This document shows, in pieces, positions 1 through 10,904 of a stretch of 19,387 nt of DNA. Origin of the DNA: Parachlorella kessleri. Taxonomy: Eukaryota > Chlorophyta > Trebouxiophyceae > Chlorellales > Chlorellaceae. The position numbers were made by a program, and so were the translations under genes. The stretch's first letter is position 1. Each line of letters begins with the position of its first letter. The stretch is from NCBI GenBank assembly GCA_001598975.1, contig BBXU01001372.1, positions 1-19,387 on the forward strand, read 5' to 3'. The notes under the pieces are model-generated. The model worked only from the letters and a program-made list of their open reading frames with translations, had not been told where the DNA came from and did not search any database.

Positions 1-177
1 TTTTTAGGACATACAACGAGTGAGCCGTGGATGAGCGTTCTGCAAGCAGACAGGGTTTTGGTGTGGAAACAGAAGCCAAGTGGCAGCCAAGCTGCAAAGG
101 CTTGAGCAGCTAATGAGGGGGCTCAGCAACCGAGGCAACCTGTGCAGCAGATACCCCCCGACGGCCCGCACAGATAC

Positions 178-315
178 CTCTTCTTCTGCCTGAGGCTGCT
201 CCCCCTGTTGGCGTTGCCCTGTAGATGGGCCATTCTGCATCTTCTCCTTGAGGATGGCAGCTGTATAGATGCTGGAGCAGTCGGCGTTGCAACCGCCTAC
301 TACTAAGGCAGCCTC
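178..315 (-). CDS. Candidate internal exon of an unrecognised minus-strand gene (weak)
   Basis: A 138-nt stretch between GAGCAG|GAG and GAG|GTATCTG is open in phase 0 and encodes 46 residues, including NADCSSIYTAAILKEKMQNG. Codon choice (AAC GCC GAC TGC TCC AGC ATC, CTC AAG GAG AAG) resembles the real genes here. The acceptor lacks a good pyrimidine tract, no partner exon was found, and no family is recognised. It could instead be part of the E2F-like 3' UTR. Confidence 0.2.
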
Positions 316-2160
316 CTGCTCCACTCGGTTTGCCTCACCAAGCACGCAAGCACATTACAAAGTTTTAGTCAATGACCTAATAAAATGGCCTATCAAGCGT
401 TTTACTACCCACTCTACCTTACACTACAGGCAACACTACGCTATGCCGTGTCGGTCATGCAGTATCACGTGGGTGCCAAGCTTCAACTGGGAGATTGCAG
501 CTTACACCGCCCTGTAATGGCCGTGTAACATCGCGCTGACCGAGTTGTCCAAGGTGCCTCATCGATCAATTGTGTGGTGGCGTACCAAAGGTGCTCTCCG
601 TGCGGTGCCAGCTGTCGACCCAGAGCACAAACCAAGTCTCATCCCAAGTCCACCGTCTTGAACCGTACAATCTGTTCTGATAAAATGTAGTGGTTCAATG
701 GAATCTTGCAAAGCGTCATATCAGCAAGTTAGCAGACGTCGTCCTCTCTATCCACCAATCTCACTGCTGCCAGTTCGCAAGAGAAAGTGTAGTGTCAAGC
801 CCTGGCAACCAGCTCTCGTGCCGACCAGTTGCCCTACCTTCAAGCACTGACATTTGTCCAGACACAACTCACTCTGCAGCTGGCGGACTTAAAACTGCAA
901 AGGGCTTACCATGGTCCAGGACAGGCTCTATAGGTTGCAGATGGGCGAGAGACTGGTAGCAAGGGAAGGACAGGTCACCCTGGAAGCAAGCAGCGATCTA
1001 GTTGCACACGCGGCAGAAGAACCTTGCTGTGTTTGTTTATAGTCTCAGGCCTTTGGGTAATATCCACAGCACCCTTACGGGTGCCAAGGGTCGGGCCTGG
1101 ACATCACAGCTTTTGGGCACGCCAATGGACTGGGGAGCAGGGAGGAGCTGTACGGGAGCATGAGGCACCCTGGGCGGAGGTGTGATAGACGGAGCTAGAG
1201 AGCAGCCCTCACAGCAGAACATGATCCGTATGGGAGCACAGCATATGCATGGCAGTGTGTACACCTTAGCCTGTTTGCGGGCGGGGTAGGCCATTAATCC
1301 TGGGATCCCCAAAGGGGGGGCAAGCAGCGCATGCAGCACCTGTACCCACTCGTGCCCGCGTGTTATGCAGTGCTTCAAAGTGTCATGGTGGCAGGGGGAC
1401 ACTTGCTTAGAGTTCCCTGGAGTGGTGATGGCGACTGACTTAGCGAAGCATCACCACTTCAATGTACCCAGGCTGGTGGCAGGTGTGACCTTCCTGAATG
1501 GCCGACTTGCCTATCATGTACACAGGCGCTGGTAGTCAGTAGTTAAATCCCCCCCTGCACCCACAGATAGACACAACAGGACGCAGAGCACCCCAATGCC
1601 AACCATGCGGCAGCATTCCAGCCTGAAAGGACAGTCAAGCATATCCAGCTAGCAGACGTACCCAGTAATAGCCCCAAACTCATAGTCAAACGTCAACAGC
1701 ACTAGTTGCATCAGGTCATCGCACACGTCAGGGACCAAGCGACACTACAGTAACACGTTATCGCAGGCAAGCAGGCAGGGCATGAGTCAGACCACCAGCT
1801 CAAACACCAGACACGGGGCAACAGCCGCAGTGCAGTGTGCAGGTGTCTCATGTCAGCAGGAAGTAGGGTGACAGAGGTGGAGCGAGCCGTGGAGCCTGGT
1901 AAAGCAAGTACTGTTACTGCACGGCCCAAATCTCCAACATGCTACTCTCCCATGAACTCACAGAGCACAGCCAGCCAGCACCACCCCAATGCCCTGGTCC
2001 ATTCCAGCCTGCACGATGTCAACTCGTACCAAACCCGTCAAACGGGGCTTGCCTGGCACGTCAGCCAACCCCCAGGCAGGCAACCGAGGACTCAATCTGG
2101 TCCACCCACATAGTAACCTTCACACAGTCAAAGAACCCCCAGGGCCAGCAGGGCGCCATG
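316..2160. other. Region downstream of the E2F-like gene without a recognisable gene
   Basis: Open frames on both strands here are short, have no domain motifs and lack a consistent splice context. The part next to 2160 should be the E2F-like 3' UTR. The nearest minus-strand TGTAA motifs lie at 502-506, 419-423 and 355-359, about 1.65 kb or more from the stop, so the UTR is long or another signal is used. Base composition is less GC-rich than in the exons. Confidence 0.5.
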
Positions 2161-5100
2161 TCACTGCTGTGGCTGAGGTGGCGCCCCCATAGGCATGAGC
2201 ATGGGTGCCGTCTGCGCGCCCGCCCCCGGCTGGAGCTGCATCTGCGGCATGCCGGGCTGCAGCTGCATCCCCTGCATGCCTGGCTGCATCGCCATGCCTC
2301 CCATCGGGTACTGCATCACCGGCATCATCTGCATGCGAACAACAAGTTACAGTGAGCTACTGCCAGATGCGCTCGAGAACTCCTGCAGAGCATAGCCGGT
2401 TCGACGCAGGCCCAGCGACCGTCACAAATTCAAGCTACAGTCGTGGGGCATCATGCACGGCGTTCAGCAAGATGCCCCACCCGAGTGCCGTGAGGGTATC
2501 AGCAATGGGTGTTAGCCAGCTTAAGAGAATTTAGATCACAAACCATGCCAGTTGGGGACCGTGTCCCAATACCCATCACCGTTCCAGCCCTCTTAATGAA
2601 CACGCATGACTCCACACACACGCCCCAAGCAGCTCCCACCTGGTACTGCATGCCCATGGCCTGGGCGGTGGCTGCCTGTGCAGCAGAGGAAGCAGAGGGA
2701 GTGGTAGCGCCCGCGCCCTTGGCGCCCTTGCGCCCAGAGGAGCCCGGCGTGCCGCTGCTGGTGCCGGCGCCGGCGCCCGCGCCAGCGGCGCCTGCCGGGG
2801 CACCCGTGGCAGTAGCGGTGGTGGGGTAGACCGCCATGGGGAACTGCGCCATGGACATCATGCCTGGGTGCATCATCATCTGCGGGGAAGGAGGGAAGGA
2901 GAGCAGAAAAGGTTCAAGGCACGCAAGGTTCGAAAAGGTACGCAAAAGCGGCATTGCTGCTCTCCGCAGTATGCTTACCCAACCGGCGAGACCTCAGACG
3001 GCAAAATACATATCTCAGGCAAGACACGGAGCAAAACTGCATGGACCCCTGTCAGCCCAGTATACCCGTGCCTCCCCTTCGATCGCTTTGCCTATTACCC
3101 TAAATAACAGATTGAATATATAGCTGGTGTACGAGGGGAGATGCCCGCCACACCCAACACTCTGTGCACTCTCGGTATTGACACCCGCCGCCTCACCTGC
3201 ATGGGGTAGCCCTGCAGGCCCCCAAACTGCCCCCAGTTCATCATCATGGGGTGCGCCATCTGCGCCTGCTGGAAGGCGCTGGGGCCTGACGACTTCTCGC
3301 CCTCTTGCCCGCCCTCCCCCTCCTCCTCCTCCGTCCCGTCGCCGCTCTTGGCGTCGTTGGCACCGTCCTCAGGGGGGCTTCCAGCTACCTCTTTGGCCTC
3401 ACTAGGCGCCCCCACCGCACCAGCGGCGGCGTCTGCCATCACGACACCGGCGCCGGCAGCCGCAATGCCGTCGTCAAGTTTCTTGGGGCTGACAGCCTCG
3501 TCGCCCGCAGCGGCGTCCGCGCCGGCGGCGGCGCCAGCCGCGCCCGCGGTCTCCTTGTCGCTGGCAGGAGGCGCAGCAGCGCCCTCGACAGGCACAGCAG
3601 GCGCAGCGCCGGCGCCAGCAGGGACCGGGACCCCGCCTTCCACCCCGCCACCAGACTCGGCAGCCCCCTCCAGGGTCAGGGAGCCATCCAGCGGCAGGCC
3701 AGCCACGGCACGCAGAGCGGCCACAGCGTGGGGCTGCAGCGGGGGCGGGGGCCCGCCGTCGCTGCCGTCGCCCTCCTTGTCTTCGTCGTCCTCGCCACCA
3801 GCGCCTTCAGGCTTCACCACACCACCCATCATCTGCTTGGAGGAAGCGAATGTGGCAGGCATATGAGCTTCCATTGTAAGCAGTGAGAACCTCAGACTGC
3901 AGCCAACTGGCAGGGCACCCGATAGTGGTCTGGAGGGGCCTCACCCGCCAAGCCGCCTTTCCACCCTAAAGGGTGCAAGTGCACCTGCTAACCATGCGGC
4001 ACACGCCTGCAGCCGCCCAAAGCTGCCAACCGGCGTGGCCCAGCTTTATACACAAGGCCCTGCGGCATGTCTCCCCTGCCAACAGCTACCTGCAGTGACC
4101 CAAAGCAGCACACCCATGCAGGACAGGACCCACAAGCCCCGTTGCCAGTCGCAGGGCCACACCCCGGTCGCCCCGGCCGCACCTGCTGCTGCAGCGTCAT
4201 GTTAGGGTTGAGCATGCCGCCCATGCCGCCCATCTGCAGCGCCATGGGATTGGCAAAGTAGGCGCCGGGGGGGAAGAACATGGCGCCGGCGGGCAGACCC
4301 CCCTGCCCCCGGTGTGCCGGCGCTGGCGCCGGGCTGCGCCTTGTCAGCCCCCGCCGCGGCACCGGTCCCTGCTGCTGCCCCCGCGCTGGCACCAGCCTGC
4401 TGGGGAGGGGCAGGCAGGTGCAGCCACAGATCACATATTGCCATCGAAACAGAGCAGCAAGCGGTGCCACGATGAATCTGCTGAAGGTCCCAGGCCCCAG
4501 GGGTGTAGCATAGGTGCAGTCACCCTCCACACTGCTGCCAGCAGGACGGCAGCCGTCGCAGCACCCGAATATGAAAAGACGCTAGGAAATCCCAGGCCTC
4601 GTGGATGCCTCCAGCAGCACATGCAAGACCCAGCGACCTGGGGTGTTGAAGCCTGGCACATACAAGACGCTCCTACTGCTATAAGGGGAGGCTGGCAGCA
4701 GGAGATAAGTAAATGAGCGCAACCAGGCCGGCCCGCTCACCGTGCCCATGCCCAGGCTAGTGGGCATCAGTTGCATGCCTCCCATGCCGCCCATACCCCC
4801 CATGCCGCCCATGGCAGCCATGAAGGTGTTCTGCCCGCTGGAACCCGCAGCCCCGGGCGCCTGCAGGGACGAGACAATAGAGCGCGTTGCAGCATAAGCA
4901 CAGCGCCATGTGATAGGCACACAACCGAGCAGAGCCACATCTTCGGGCTTCTAGACAGTCCAGCAGGGAGCTCTCCTCATGTGGCATAACACAGGCTGGC
5001 TCGTGACATAGCAGGATGACAGACAGGCGAGGCTCTCCGATGGGGTCAGAGCATCACAGGTCTGGTAAACGACCCACCGGGGCCACCCATTGCCAACTAG

Positions 5101-8100
5101 GAACCACTGACAGCTCGCCTATTACTTTGAATGCCCAAAAATTTCTTGACGGTATCACCACCCAAAGGTGATGGGTGAAGGCCTAGTGAGCCCAACAAGC
5201 AAGCCAGCACATCCTGGGAACGAAGATCAGCACAAAGCCAGGGCACCAAGCCAGGGCACCAAGCCAGCCCCGCACCTGCATCGGCTGCATCATCATGAAG
5301 GGGTGCATCATCATCTGGCCCATGCCAAATGCATCAATGGGCACCAGGCCGCCCAGCTTCATGCCTGAGGACTGCTGGCCCTTCTGCCTCTTGCCGCCGC
5401 TGGGGTGGCCCTGGGACTGCAGCGCACAGGCGCAAAACGTAAACTGTCATGAAACAGCTGCAAACATTGGAGCGGCGGCTGGGTTGACCCTAAGCCTGCA
5501 GTGCAGGGCCGCAAGCTTCCAACCCCTACAGGTGCCAAGATGCAGTCAACGTTGGGCAGAGAAGGCACTCACGACCTCCTCTCCCGCCGATGCCCCGACC
5601 CAGCTCAACTTCAGGGGCAAAACGCTCTTGTGGAGATTTGGCATGCATGCTGCTGCCATCAACACAAAACAGAGGCCCCATATGCTCTGGAGATAACAGT
5701 CATGCCCACCAGCTGACTGCCAAGCGTGGAAAGTGTGTCTTTTACTCGGCCACCACCACAACCAAAGACGCCTCCAGACTCTAGCAGTCGGACCTCTTTT
5801 TAGCAGAGCGCTGCAACAAAACGTAAGCATATTAACAGCGTCAGAGCGGCTGCCATCTCTCTGTAGCGGGGCACTGGCTGGCGCCCACCTGGAGCAGCAT
5901 GTGCTGGGGGGTGAAGGGCAGCGCTGACGAGGCGCCTGCCCTGTTGGCGGAGGGGCGCTTGCGTGAGGTGCCGGCGCCGGCGCCTGCGCCCGCCTGGCCG
6001 GCCGGCCTGTTCAGAATGAGCCCCTCCGTGGGGGCGTAGCTGTTGGCCATCTTGGGCGGGGGGTGCGCATCGCCGGGCTTCCAGCCAAAGGTCCACTCAA
6101 ACGCGGGCTGCCTGCACGGGGGGAGGGAGGAGGAACCACATGGTCATGGCTGGGCCGCAGGGAGCCAGACACACCATCAAGGCGCGACGCAGCTAGCTAG
6201 CTGCCTGTGTGGCACACGGAGCCAGCTGGCTACACTGCCAGAGAACAGCTGGGTCCGCAGCATAAACCTGCCACCCCTACTTGGCCCACCAGGCGCACCC
6301 ACCCACCAACTCCCACCCCCAGCACATGAGCACGCGCCCACACCCACCCCCCAGCACTCAAACACCCCCCCCCCCCCCCACCCACCCACCCACTCCACCA
6401 CCCACCCTTGCTCACGCCAAGAGGCAAGCTCCCCCCCACCACCACCACACCCACCTCTTCTTGACGTAGATGCGCGCAATGAGCCCGATGGAGCAGAGGA
6501 TGGAGCCAATGTCGTACAGGCGGCGCTCCACGGTGATCTGCGTCTGGCTGCGGTGCTGGGTGGGGTCAGAGACGCCCCCCGGCCCCACCAGGATGGCGGC
6601 GGCAGAGGTCAGGGCAATGGGGCCCTGGAAGGAAGGGCCAGCCGACAAGGTGACGCAGGGTAAAGCAGGGAAGTTAAATGAGGGACTGGGAGTTGGAGCC
6701 AAACAAAATGAAACCCCAGTCCCCGACAGACAAGGGCAGCAGAGGTCAGAGCCCTGAGCTCTATAAAAGACAGGTCGACAAGGTCAGAAAGGGTGGGTAG
6801 GAAAGGCCCCAGATACATAGGTCTGTCTGTGGTAAAAAGCGCCGCCCGGCCCCACCGCGTGGTGGCAGCAGAGGTTAGAGCACTGGTGCAAGGCTTCCCA
6901 AAAAAATAATGGATCTTCAATGGAGAGCCCACCTCGTGCTTGAGCAGCATGCGCACCAGGCGCCTGCTGAGCACCCACAGCGAGTGGGAGTTGGCCTTGG
7001 AGCTCATCAGCTCCTCCCCCTACAACACACACACAGCACACAGGAGCTACAACACCTAGGAGGCCTGTTTGTTGTCGCCCACAAGGTGTCCCACAGGGAC
7101 GACCAGAAAACCATACATATCCTACAGGTCGGTGACGAAGGTCATTGAAGCTAACCGACATCCCTGCCAGGCTTGTCCATCTGGGCCACTTGCTCCGCAG
7201 CCGGCTCACTCATGCAGCAGCCAGTGGATGGCATGCACAGCACAGCACAGCGTCTCAACAGGCCAGCAGCAACCTTGGAGCTTACCGACGCCTACCAGCG
7301 CCCCTGCCCACAAAAAACATGGAAATAGGTAAGACAGGTGCAAGCACTGCTCTTGCACCAGCCCACTCACGTTCTCGTTGACCACGATGATGGTGGGTGC
7401 CCGCCGGATCCGATCCTCCACGGGTACCCCGCTCTCCTCCTCCGCTGCCAGCTGCTCCAGCAGCGTGGGCAGGTGGTCAAAGCCCATCCACTCGTACATC
7501 AGCTTGCCCACGCGCCGCATCACCTGCAGGCCAGTGGTGGTGTTGACAAGTGGATTGGACACAGTAAGTTCGAGGCGCACGTGTGAGGACACTTGGAGAT
7601 GCGCAAGCAGTTGAACCAGCTAGGTAACGTGAGAGCAGGGAGCCCTGCAAGCTACCTGTCAGCTGTGTTCAGAGGAGATCCAAGTTTTTTGAGCTACAAC
7701 AAACAGTATGCCATCTAATGCTAGCACTTCACAACCCCGGGAGAAGACTTGGTGAGTACCCGTGGAGACATCCCAGATCCTAGTTGGTGGGGTAATAACG
7801 GGCCCTGAAAGAGGTAGGGCATACAAGTCCTGAGAAGATCATGTCTTTCAGCTGCAGCCTTTACCTCGATGGACTCGAACACATTGATGACATCATACAG
7901 GCGGCGGCGCGGCACGCCCAGCACCTCCGCCACGTCATTCAGCATCAGCAGCGTGGGGCTGCCGTCAGGCTGCAGGTGCCCAAACTGCTGCTGGAAGCGC
8001 TCGCACAGCAGCGTCAGCTCGCTCTTCTGGGGCACCAGCGTGGTGATGGTGCCGGCAGTGGGGCGTGGCGGGGCGGGTACAGGCGCCGGGGCGACAGCGG

Positions 8101-10117
8101 CTGCTGGCGCAGGCGCCGCTGGCGCGGCGGCTGCCCCGCCGTCGCCGGCAGCGGCAGCAATGCCGGCCCCGGCGGGGACAGGCGCCGCGATTAGGATGGG
8201 GTGGGCGGCTGCGGCTGCAGAAGAGCCACCAGCAGCACTAGTTGCCCTAGCACCTGTGGGGAAGGCAGGAAGAAAATGCCATCAAAGTTGGCCAGGGAGG
8301 GCACGAGTCTCAACGGGCCTAGTCAAGAAATGGCCTATCGCCAAATTAACAACATAGAGCTTAGGTTGTCCACACATTCTTCTGCCCGCAAGCGTAGGAG
8401 AGCAACCTTCTTGTGAGACATGCGCCTTCTGCAACCCAGCCCTTTTTTAAAAATCCCCTGCTGATATCGTACTTAGCAGAACCAACCCAGCAGCACTCAC
8501 CCCTGGCGGCAGCAGGGCGACTGGAGCTGGGCGCATACTCGTCCTCGCTCTGCGTAGCCTCCCCCACCTCCTCCTCATCACCATCGCTGTAGGCATGGGT
8601 GCGTTCCTTCTTGCGCGTCGAGCGGCGCAGCCCCGCCGCCTCGGCAGCGGCAGCTGCCGCCGCGGTGGCCTCCGCGGCGGCGGCCTCCGCCGCGGCTCCC
8701 GCAGCGTCGCCCGGCGCCTTCGGCGCCTCGGCAATGCCGGGGTTGGCCGCCGTAGGCGCCGTGACCGGCGCTGCAGTCACCACCGGCAGGTCAGGGGTGG
8801 GCAAGCCCACGCCTGACCCTGCTTTGAGCAGGGTGCCGCTGGGCATCTTGGCAGCAGCGACGATGGGCACCGCCGCAGCGGGGCCCAGGGGCGGGCCGCC
8901 TGCGGCGGAGCCGGCAGCAGGCACAGCGTGCATGGGGATGGGCGCCAGCACCACCGGGGGTGGGATGGTGGGCAGCTGGTGCTTGCGCCCCGAGGGCGGC
9001 CGGCTGTGGATGGAGGGATAGTCAGCAGTAGCCATCTGGTCGCCACCATCGCTCTCCTGCAAGCAGGAAGACCACAGCTAGACCGTTACCCGGCCAGGAC
9101 TGCCTGCTCCTTTACTGCTCGAGTAAGCCCACAGAAAACTGGGCTGCTGCATATCAGTGCAAGGCTTGCACCAGCACCACCAGCTCGCCTTGCCCTCCAT
9201 CTCACCAGCAGCATGGCAGGAGTGTGACACACATCCCTCCATCGCCCCGCTCAGAAGTCAAGTGCAATTATGGGGCGTTGACTATACAAGAGCCGACTGG
9301 AGAAGAGGCACCAGGGGGCACGCCACAAATGCATTACAATGCTCACCTGGGAGCCGGAGAGCGATTGCATGCCCAGCAGGAGCTCGGCGGCAGTCTTCTC
9401 ATCCGCTTCGTCAGCCACAGCCTGCATACGGCAGAAAGCAAATAAAGTCGTTGACCACGTCATGGGCAGCCAGCCCCAAGTTCCAGCATGCAGCCCTGCC
9501 CAGGGTTCAGCAAGGAGCACCAGGAATCTCAAGGCTAGCATCAGCAGCTCACACGATAAGGGAGCAATACCGCGGGCAGCTGCAGTCGCGACAGGCGGGG
9601 TGGGGCGGGCACCGCAAACGCTAGTATGCTCAGACAAGCTCGACAGGCGCATCGTCGCGCCTTCCGGTTTGACAGCCCATGAAACGGTCGCATGTGCGCA
9701 GGGCAACATCACCGTGCGGATACTCACTTGTGTGTAACCCACCTGGGCCATCCGCTGGCGCTTGGCAGCCTGGCGGGCACTCAGGCGGGGGGCCGGCTCC
9801 TGGGGCTCCTTGGGGCGGCGGATCGGCTGCACGGTGCTGCGCGGGCCTTTCTTCAAACCGCCGCCGCTGCCGCCCGTGGTGATGGTGTTGCCGGCGACCG
9901 GGTAGGCGCCGGGCGGCGGGGGAAGGGTTGCCAGGAGCGCCTGCTGGCTGTCGCCAGCGTCTTCTTCGTACCGCTGATCGGCATTCTGGCTGTCCTCCAG
10001 GTTGAGGCCAGGAGGCAGCGGCAGCGCGGCAGCCGCCGCTGAGGTCACCTCCAAGGGGGCAGGCGCCGCTGCGCCTGCGGCTGCGGCCGCCCCGTCGGGC
10101 GGCTGGGCAGCCAGCAT
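2161..10117 (-). CDS. Atypical E2F transcription factor (E2F7/8, DEL or E2F-related type) with two winged-helix domains, 14 exons
   Basis: Minus-strand exons, first to last: 9743-10117, 9347-9421, 8501-9056, 7865-8253, 7371-7523, 6933-7019, 6455-6624, 5889-6111, 5276-5416, 4741-4860, 4183-4399, 3197-3832, 2640-2879, 2161-2328 (TGA). All introns are GT-AG and phases close except in exon 11. The product is about 1182 aa. Residues 1-408 are Ala/Pro-rich with a basic patch (RRSTRKKER) and an acidic Ser stretch. Winged helix 1 (about 409-485) starts KSELTLLCERF and carries RRRLYDVINVFESIE (RRRLYD 451-456), then a wing ending YEWMGF. Winged helix 2 (about 525-612) carries ERRLYDIGSILCSIGLI (578-583) and ends QPAFEW. 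Two RRxYD-type domains with no recognised dimerisation or RB-binding segment fit atypical E2Fs, which bind DNA without DP and usually repress S-phase genes; that role here is inferred. The C-terminal half is Met/Gly/Gln-rich. The start is the first ATG of an open exon; the frame stays open upstream, so it is not proven. A split into two genes near exon 9 is less likely. Confidence 0.85.
4183..4399 (-). other. E2F-like gene exon 11 with an apparent +1 nucleotide frameshift
   Basis: The strong acceptor (CCCCTCCCCAG, exon from 4399) and the donor (exon end 4183) both demand phase 0, but the exon is 217 nt, one more than a multiple of three. The 5' part reads an Ala/Gly-rich protein in one frame (QAGASAGAAAGTGAAAGADK), matching the style of neighbouring exons. 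The 3' part reads MFFPPGAYFANPMALQMGG in the next frame, the only one that joins QQQ to exon 12. The switch falls near minus-strand G runs at about 4300-4312 (G5 and G6). A homopolymer length error or a real one-base insertion would explain it. Alternatively a weaker acceptor inside the CAGCAGCAG run near 4370 gives one open Arg/Pro-rich frame. Confidence 0.6.
5234..5267. repeat. Short tandem repeat in E2F-like intron 9
   Basis: About two and a half copies of a 13-bp unit (gccagggcaccaa on the plus strand) lie just downstream, in the transcript, of the exon 9 donor. No function is evident. Confidence 0.7.
6360..6412 (-). repeat. G-rich tract in E2F-like intron 7, possible G-quadruplex
   Basis: The plus strand carries a long C run (about 6366-6380) followed by repeated ccca units. 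The transcript strand therefore has several GGGTGGG units next to a long G run, about 40-90 bp downstream of the exon 7 donor. This satisfies the simple four-G-run criterion. Similar poly-C/poly-G runs occur at about 13256-13268 and 15745-15757 in RPT1 introns. Confidence 0.6.
6573..6895 (-). repeat. Decayed copies of the exon 7 edge inside E2F-like intron 6
   Basis: The 5' end of exon 7 (6573-6624, encoding ALTSAAAILVGPG) is echoed twice in the preceding intron. One copy at 6841-6895 shares the ggccccacc block, ggcagcagaggt and an acceptor-like CACCAG, and translates ALTSAATTRWGRAA. A shorter copy at 6733-6757 translates ALTSAA. The copies carry many substitutions, so they look older than the RPT1 duplications. 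Similarity was judged by eye. Confidence 0.55.
7371..8035 (-). other. Winged-helix DNA-binding domain 1 of the E2F-like protein (exons 4-5)
   Basis: The domain spans the 3' part of exon 4 (down to 7865) and the start of exon 5 (from 7523), joined in phase 0 at FESIE|VMRRVGK. Visible are the first helix (KSELTLLCERFQQQF), the second helix (LNDVAEVLGV), the recognition helix with RRRLYD, and the wing ending YEWMGF. In E2F proteins the RRxYD residues contact the GGCGC core of the site. The wing corresponds to the segment that in animal E2F7/8 reads roughly AKNQYGWHG, so the fold looks complete. Exon 5 continues into a Leu-rich helix (LPTLLEQLAAEEE) and a hydrophobic strand (TIIVVNEN) that link to the second domain. 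Confidence 0.85.
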
Positions 10118-10703
10118 AGGTCCTAACCGTCCGGGAGAGGTTGCTTGAGAAGGAAGGGTTGCGTTATTGATCGTTGGGCCTGCAGCAAGCCAGCATCATG
10201 ATGCCTGGTCAAGGGCAGAACCGTCATGAAGCAGCCAAGCGGGCGCAGCTTTCCCTGCGGACGTGCCCGGCCAAGATTGAGAGTAGCTAAAGAAGATACA
10301 ATACCGAAGAACTAGCGTGTTGAGCGGGCGCTTTGGAGCGCCCAGGCGCCATGAAAACAGCACCTCCGTGCAGCCGGGAAAGAAGGGCAACGCTGCAAGC
10401 GAACGGTGCTATTGAGGAACCTAGAGGCCCGCCCTGCGCGTTGGACAGCAACCTTGCGGCCGGGGTGGCCAACGCGAGGTTGCCTACCGAGCGCTGGCAG
10501 TAGGGGCGCTGGCAGTGAGCCAACCGCGCGCACAGATGGCACTTCGCTACCCCCAACCTAACCGCGCCCCCAACCGCTGATCGACTTGTCAATAAGCGAC
10601 GTGACAGACTCAAGTGCCCGGAAGGCTTGGCTCCTAGGGCAGCCGGGTTCAAACAGCCAGAGCTAGGGGGTGGGCTATCACAGCAGCATGGCCGGGCCTA
10701 CCT

Positions 10704-10715
10704 GACTATATAGTC
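10704..10715 (-). promoter_or_regulatory. TATA-like palindrome, possible core promoter of the E2F-like gene
   Basis: A perfect 12-bp palindrome, GACTATATAGTC, is a conspicuous TATA motif in an otherwise GC-rich region, 590 bp upstream of the assumed E2F start codon. Directly after it on the minus strand is a donor-like CAG|GTAGGC, and an acceptor-like TGCTGCAG lies near 10180, so a 5' UTR intron is possible. No transcript evidence is available. Confidence 0.3.
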
Positions 10716-10904
10716 TTCAGGAACTTCAAGCAGACAAGCCGCTCTGCAAGATGAGGCTGCACGGCTCACGGAAGCCCCGGCGGGGGTAGGAGGCGTGCCC
10801 AACCCGCCACAGGTTGCAGGTCTGGGCCAGAAGCAAATACGGGCGACCAAGGAGCACGCGAACGAAGGGAGGTTGGACAGCCGCGCCAAGAAAAGCCTGC
10901 GGGG

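Larger units (their letters stand above)
2161..5416 (-). other. Met/Gly/Gln/Ala-rich C-terminal region of the E2F-like protein (exons 9-14)
   Basis: Six consecutive exons encode low-complexity sequence after the second DNA-binding domain. Exon 9 has GMGQMMMHPFMMMQPMQ; exon 10 has four tandem MGG units; exon 11 ends in a Met/Gly/Asn segment and QQQ; exon 12 (212 codons) opens and closes with acidic stretches around an Ala/Gly/Pro core; exon 13 opens MMMHPGMMSMAQFPM; exon 14 opens MMPVMQYPMGGM and ends in a Pro/Gln tail. Exons 9-14 are all bounded by phase-0 introns, and exons 12-14 all start with ATGATG. That suggests growth by duplication or insertion of symmetric exons. No catalytic motif is seen. 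Such regions in transcription factors are usually disordered and can mediate activation, repression or condensate formation; none of this can be assigned here. Confidence 0.7.
6080..7010 (-). other. Winged-helix DNA-binding domain 2 of the E2F-like protein (exons 6-8)
   Basis: The domain is spread over exon 6 (6933-7019), exon 7 (6455-6624) and the start of exon 8 (from 6111). Order: helix 1 SLWVLSRRLVRMLLKHE; helix 2 GPIALTSAAAILVG; a polar loop rich in Gln, Thr and Ser; recognition helix ERRLYDIGSILCSIGLI; and a wing ending KKRQPAFEW, with the Arg codon split between exons 7 and 8. A second domain of this kind, ending in a PAF-W motif, is the hallmark of E2F7/8 and plant DEL proteins, where the two domains act as an intramolecular pair replacing the E2F-DP dimer. 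The intron between exons 6 and 7 holds decayed copies of the exon 7 edge. Confidence 0.8.

Noticed and set aside
690..959. Plus-strand open frame of 89 codons
   Set aside because: Codon choice is unlike the real genes here, with no motif, partner exon or poly(A) context.
3246..3866. Long plus-strand open frames (206 and 193 codons) rich in Pro, Ser and Ala
   Set aside because: They are antisense shadows of exon 12 of the E2F-like gene. GC-rich coding sequence leaves stops rare on the opposite strand, and no domain is recognised.
5546..5830. Minus-strand open frame in E2F-like intron 8 as a possible extra exon
   Set aside because: Composition (Cys/Trp/Arg-rich) is unlike the flanking exons, and exons 8 and 9 already join in phase 0 without it.
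8599..9021. Ala-rich plus-strand open frame of 140 codons
   Set aside because: It is antisense to exon 3 of the E2F-like gene, which has proper splice sites and joins in phase to its neighbours.
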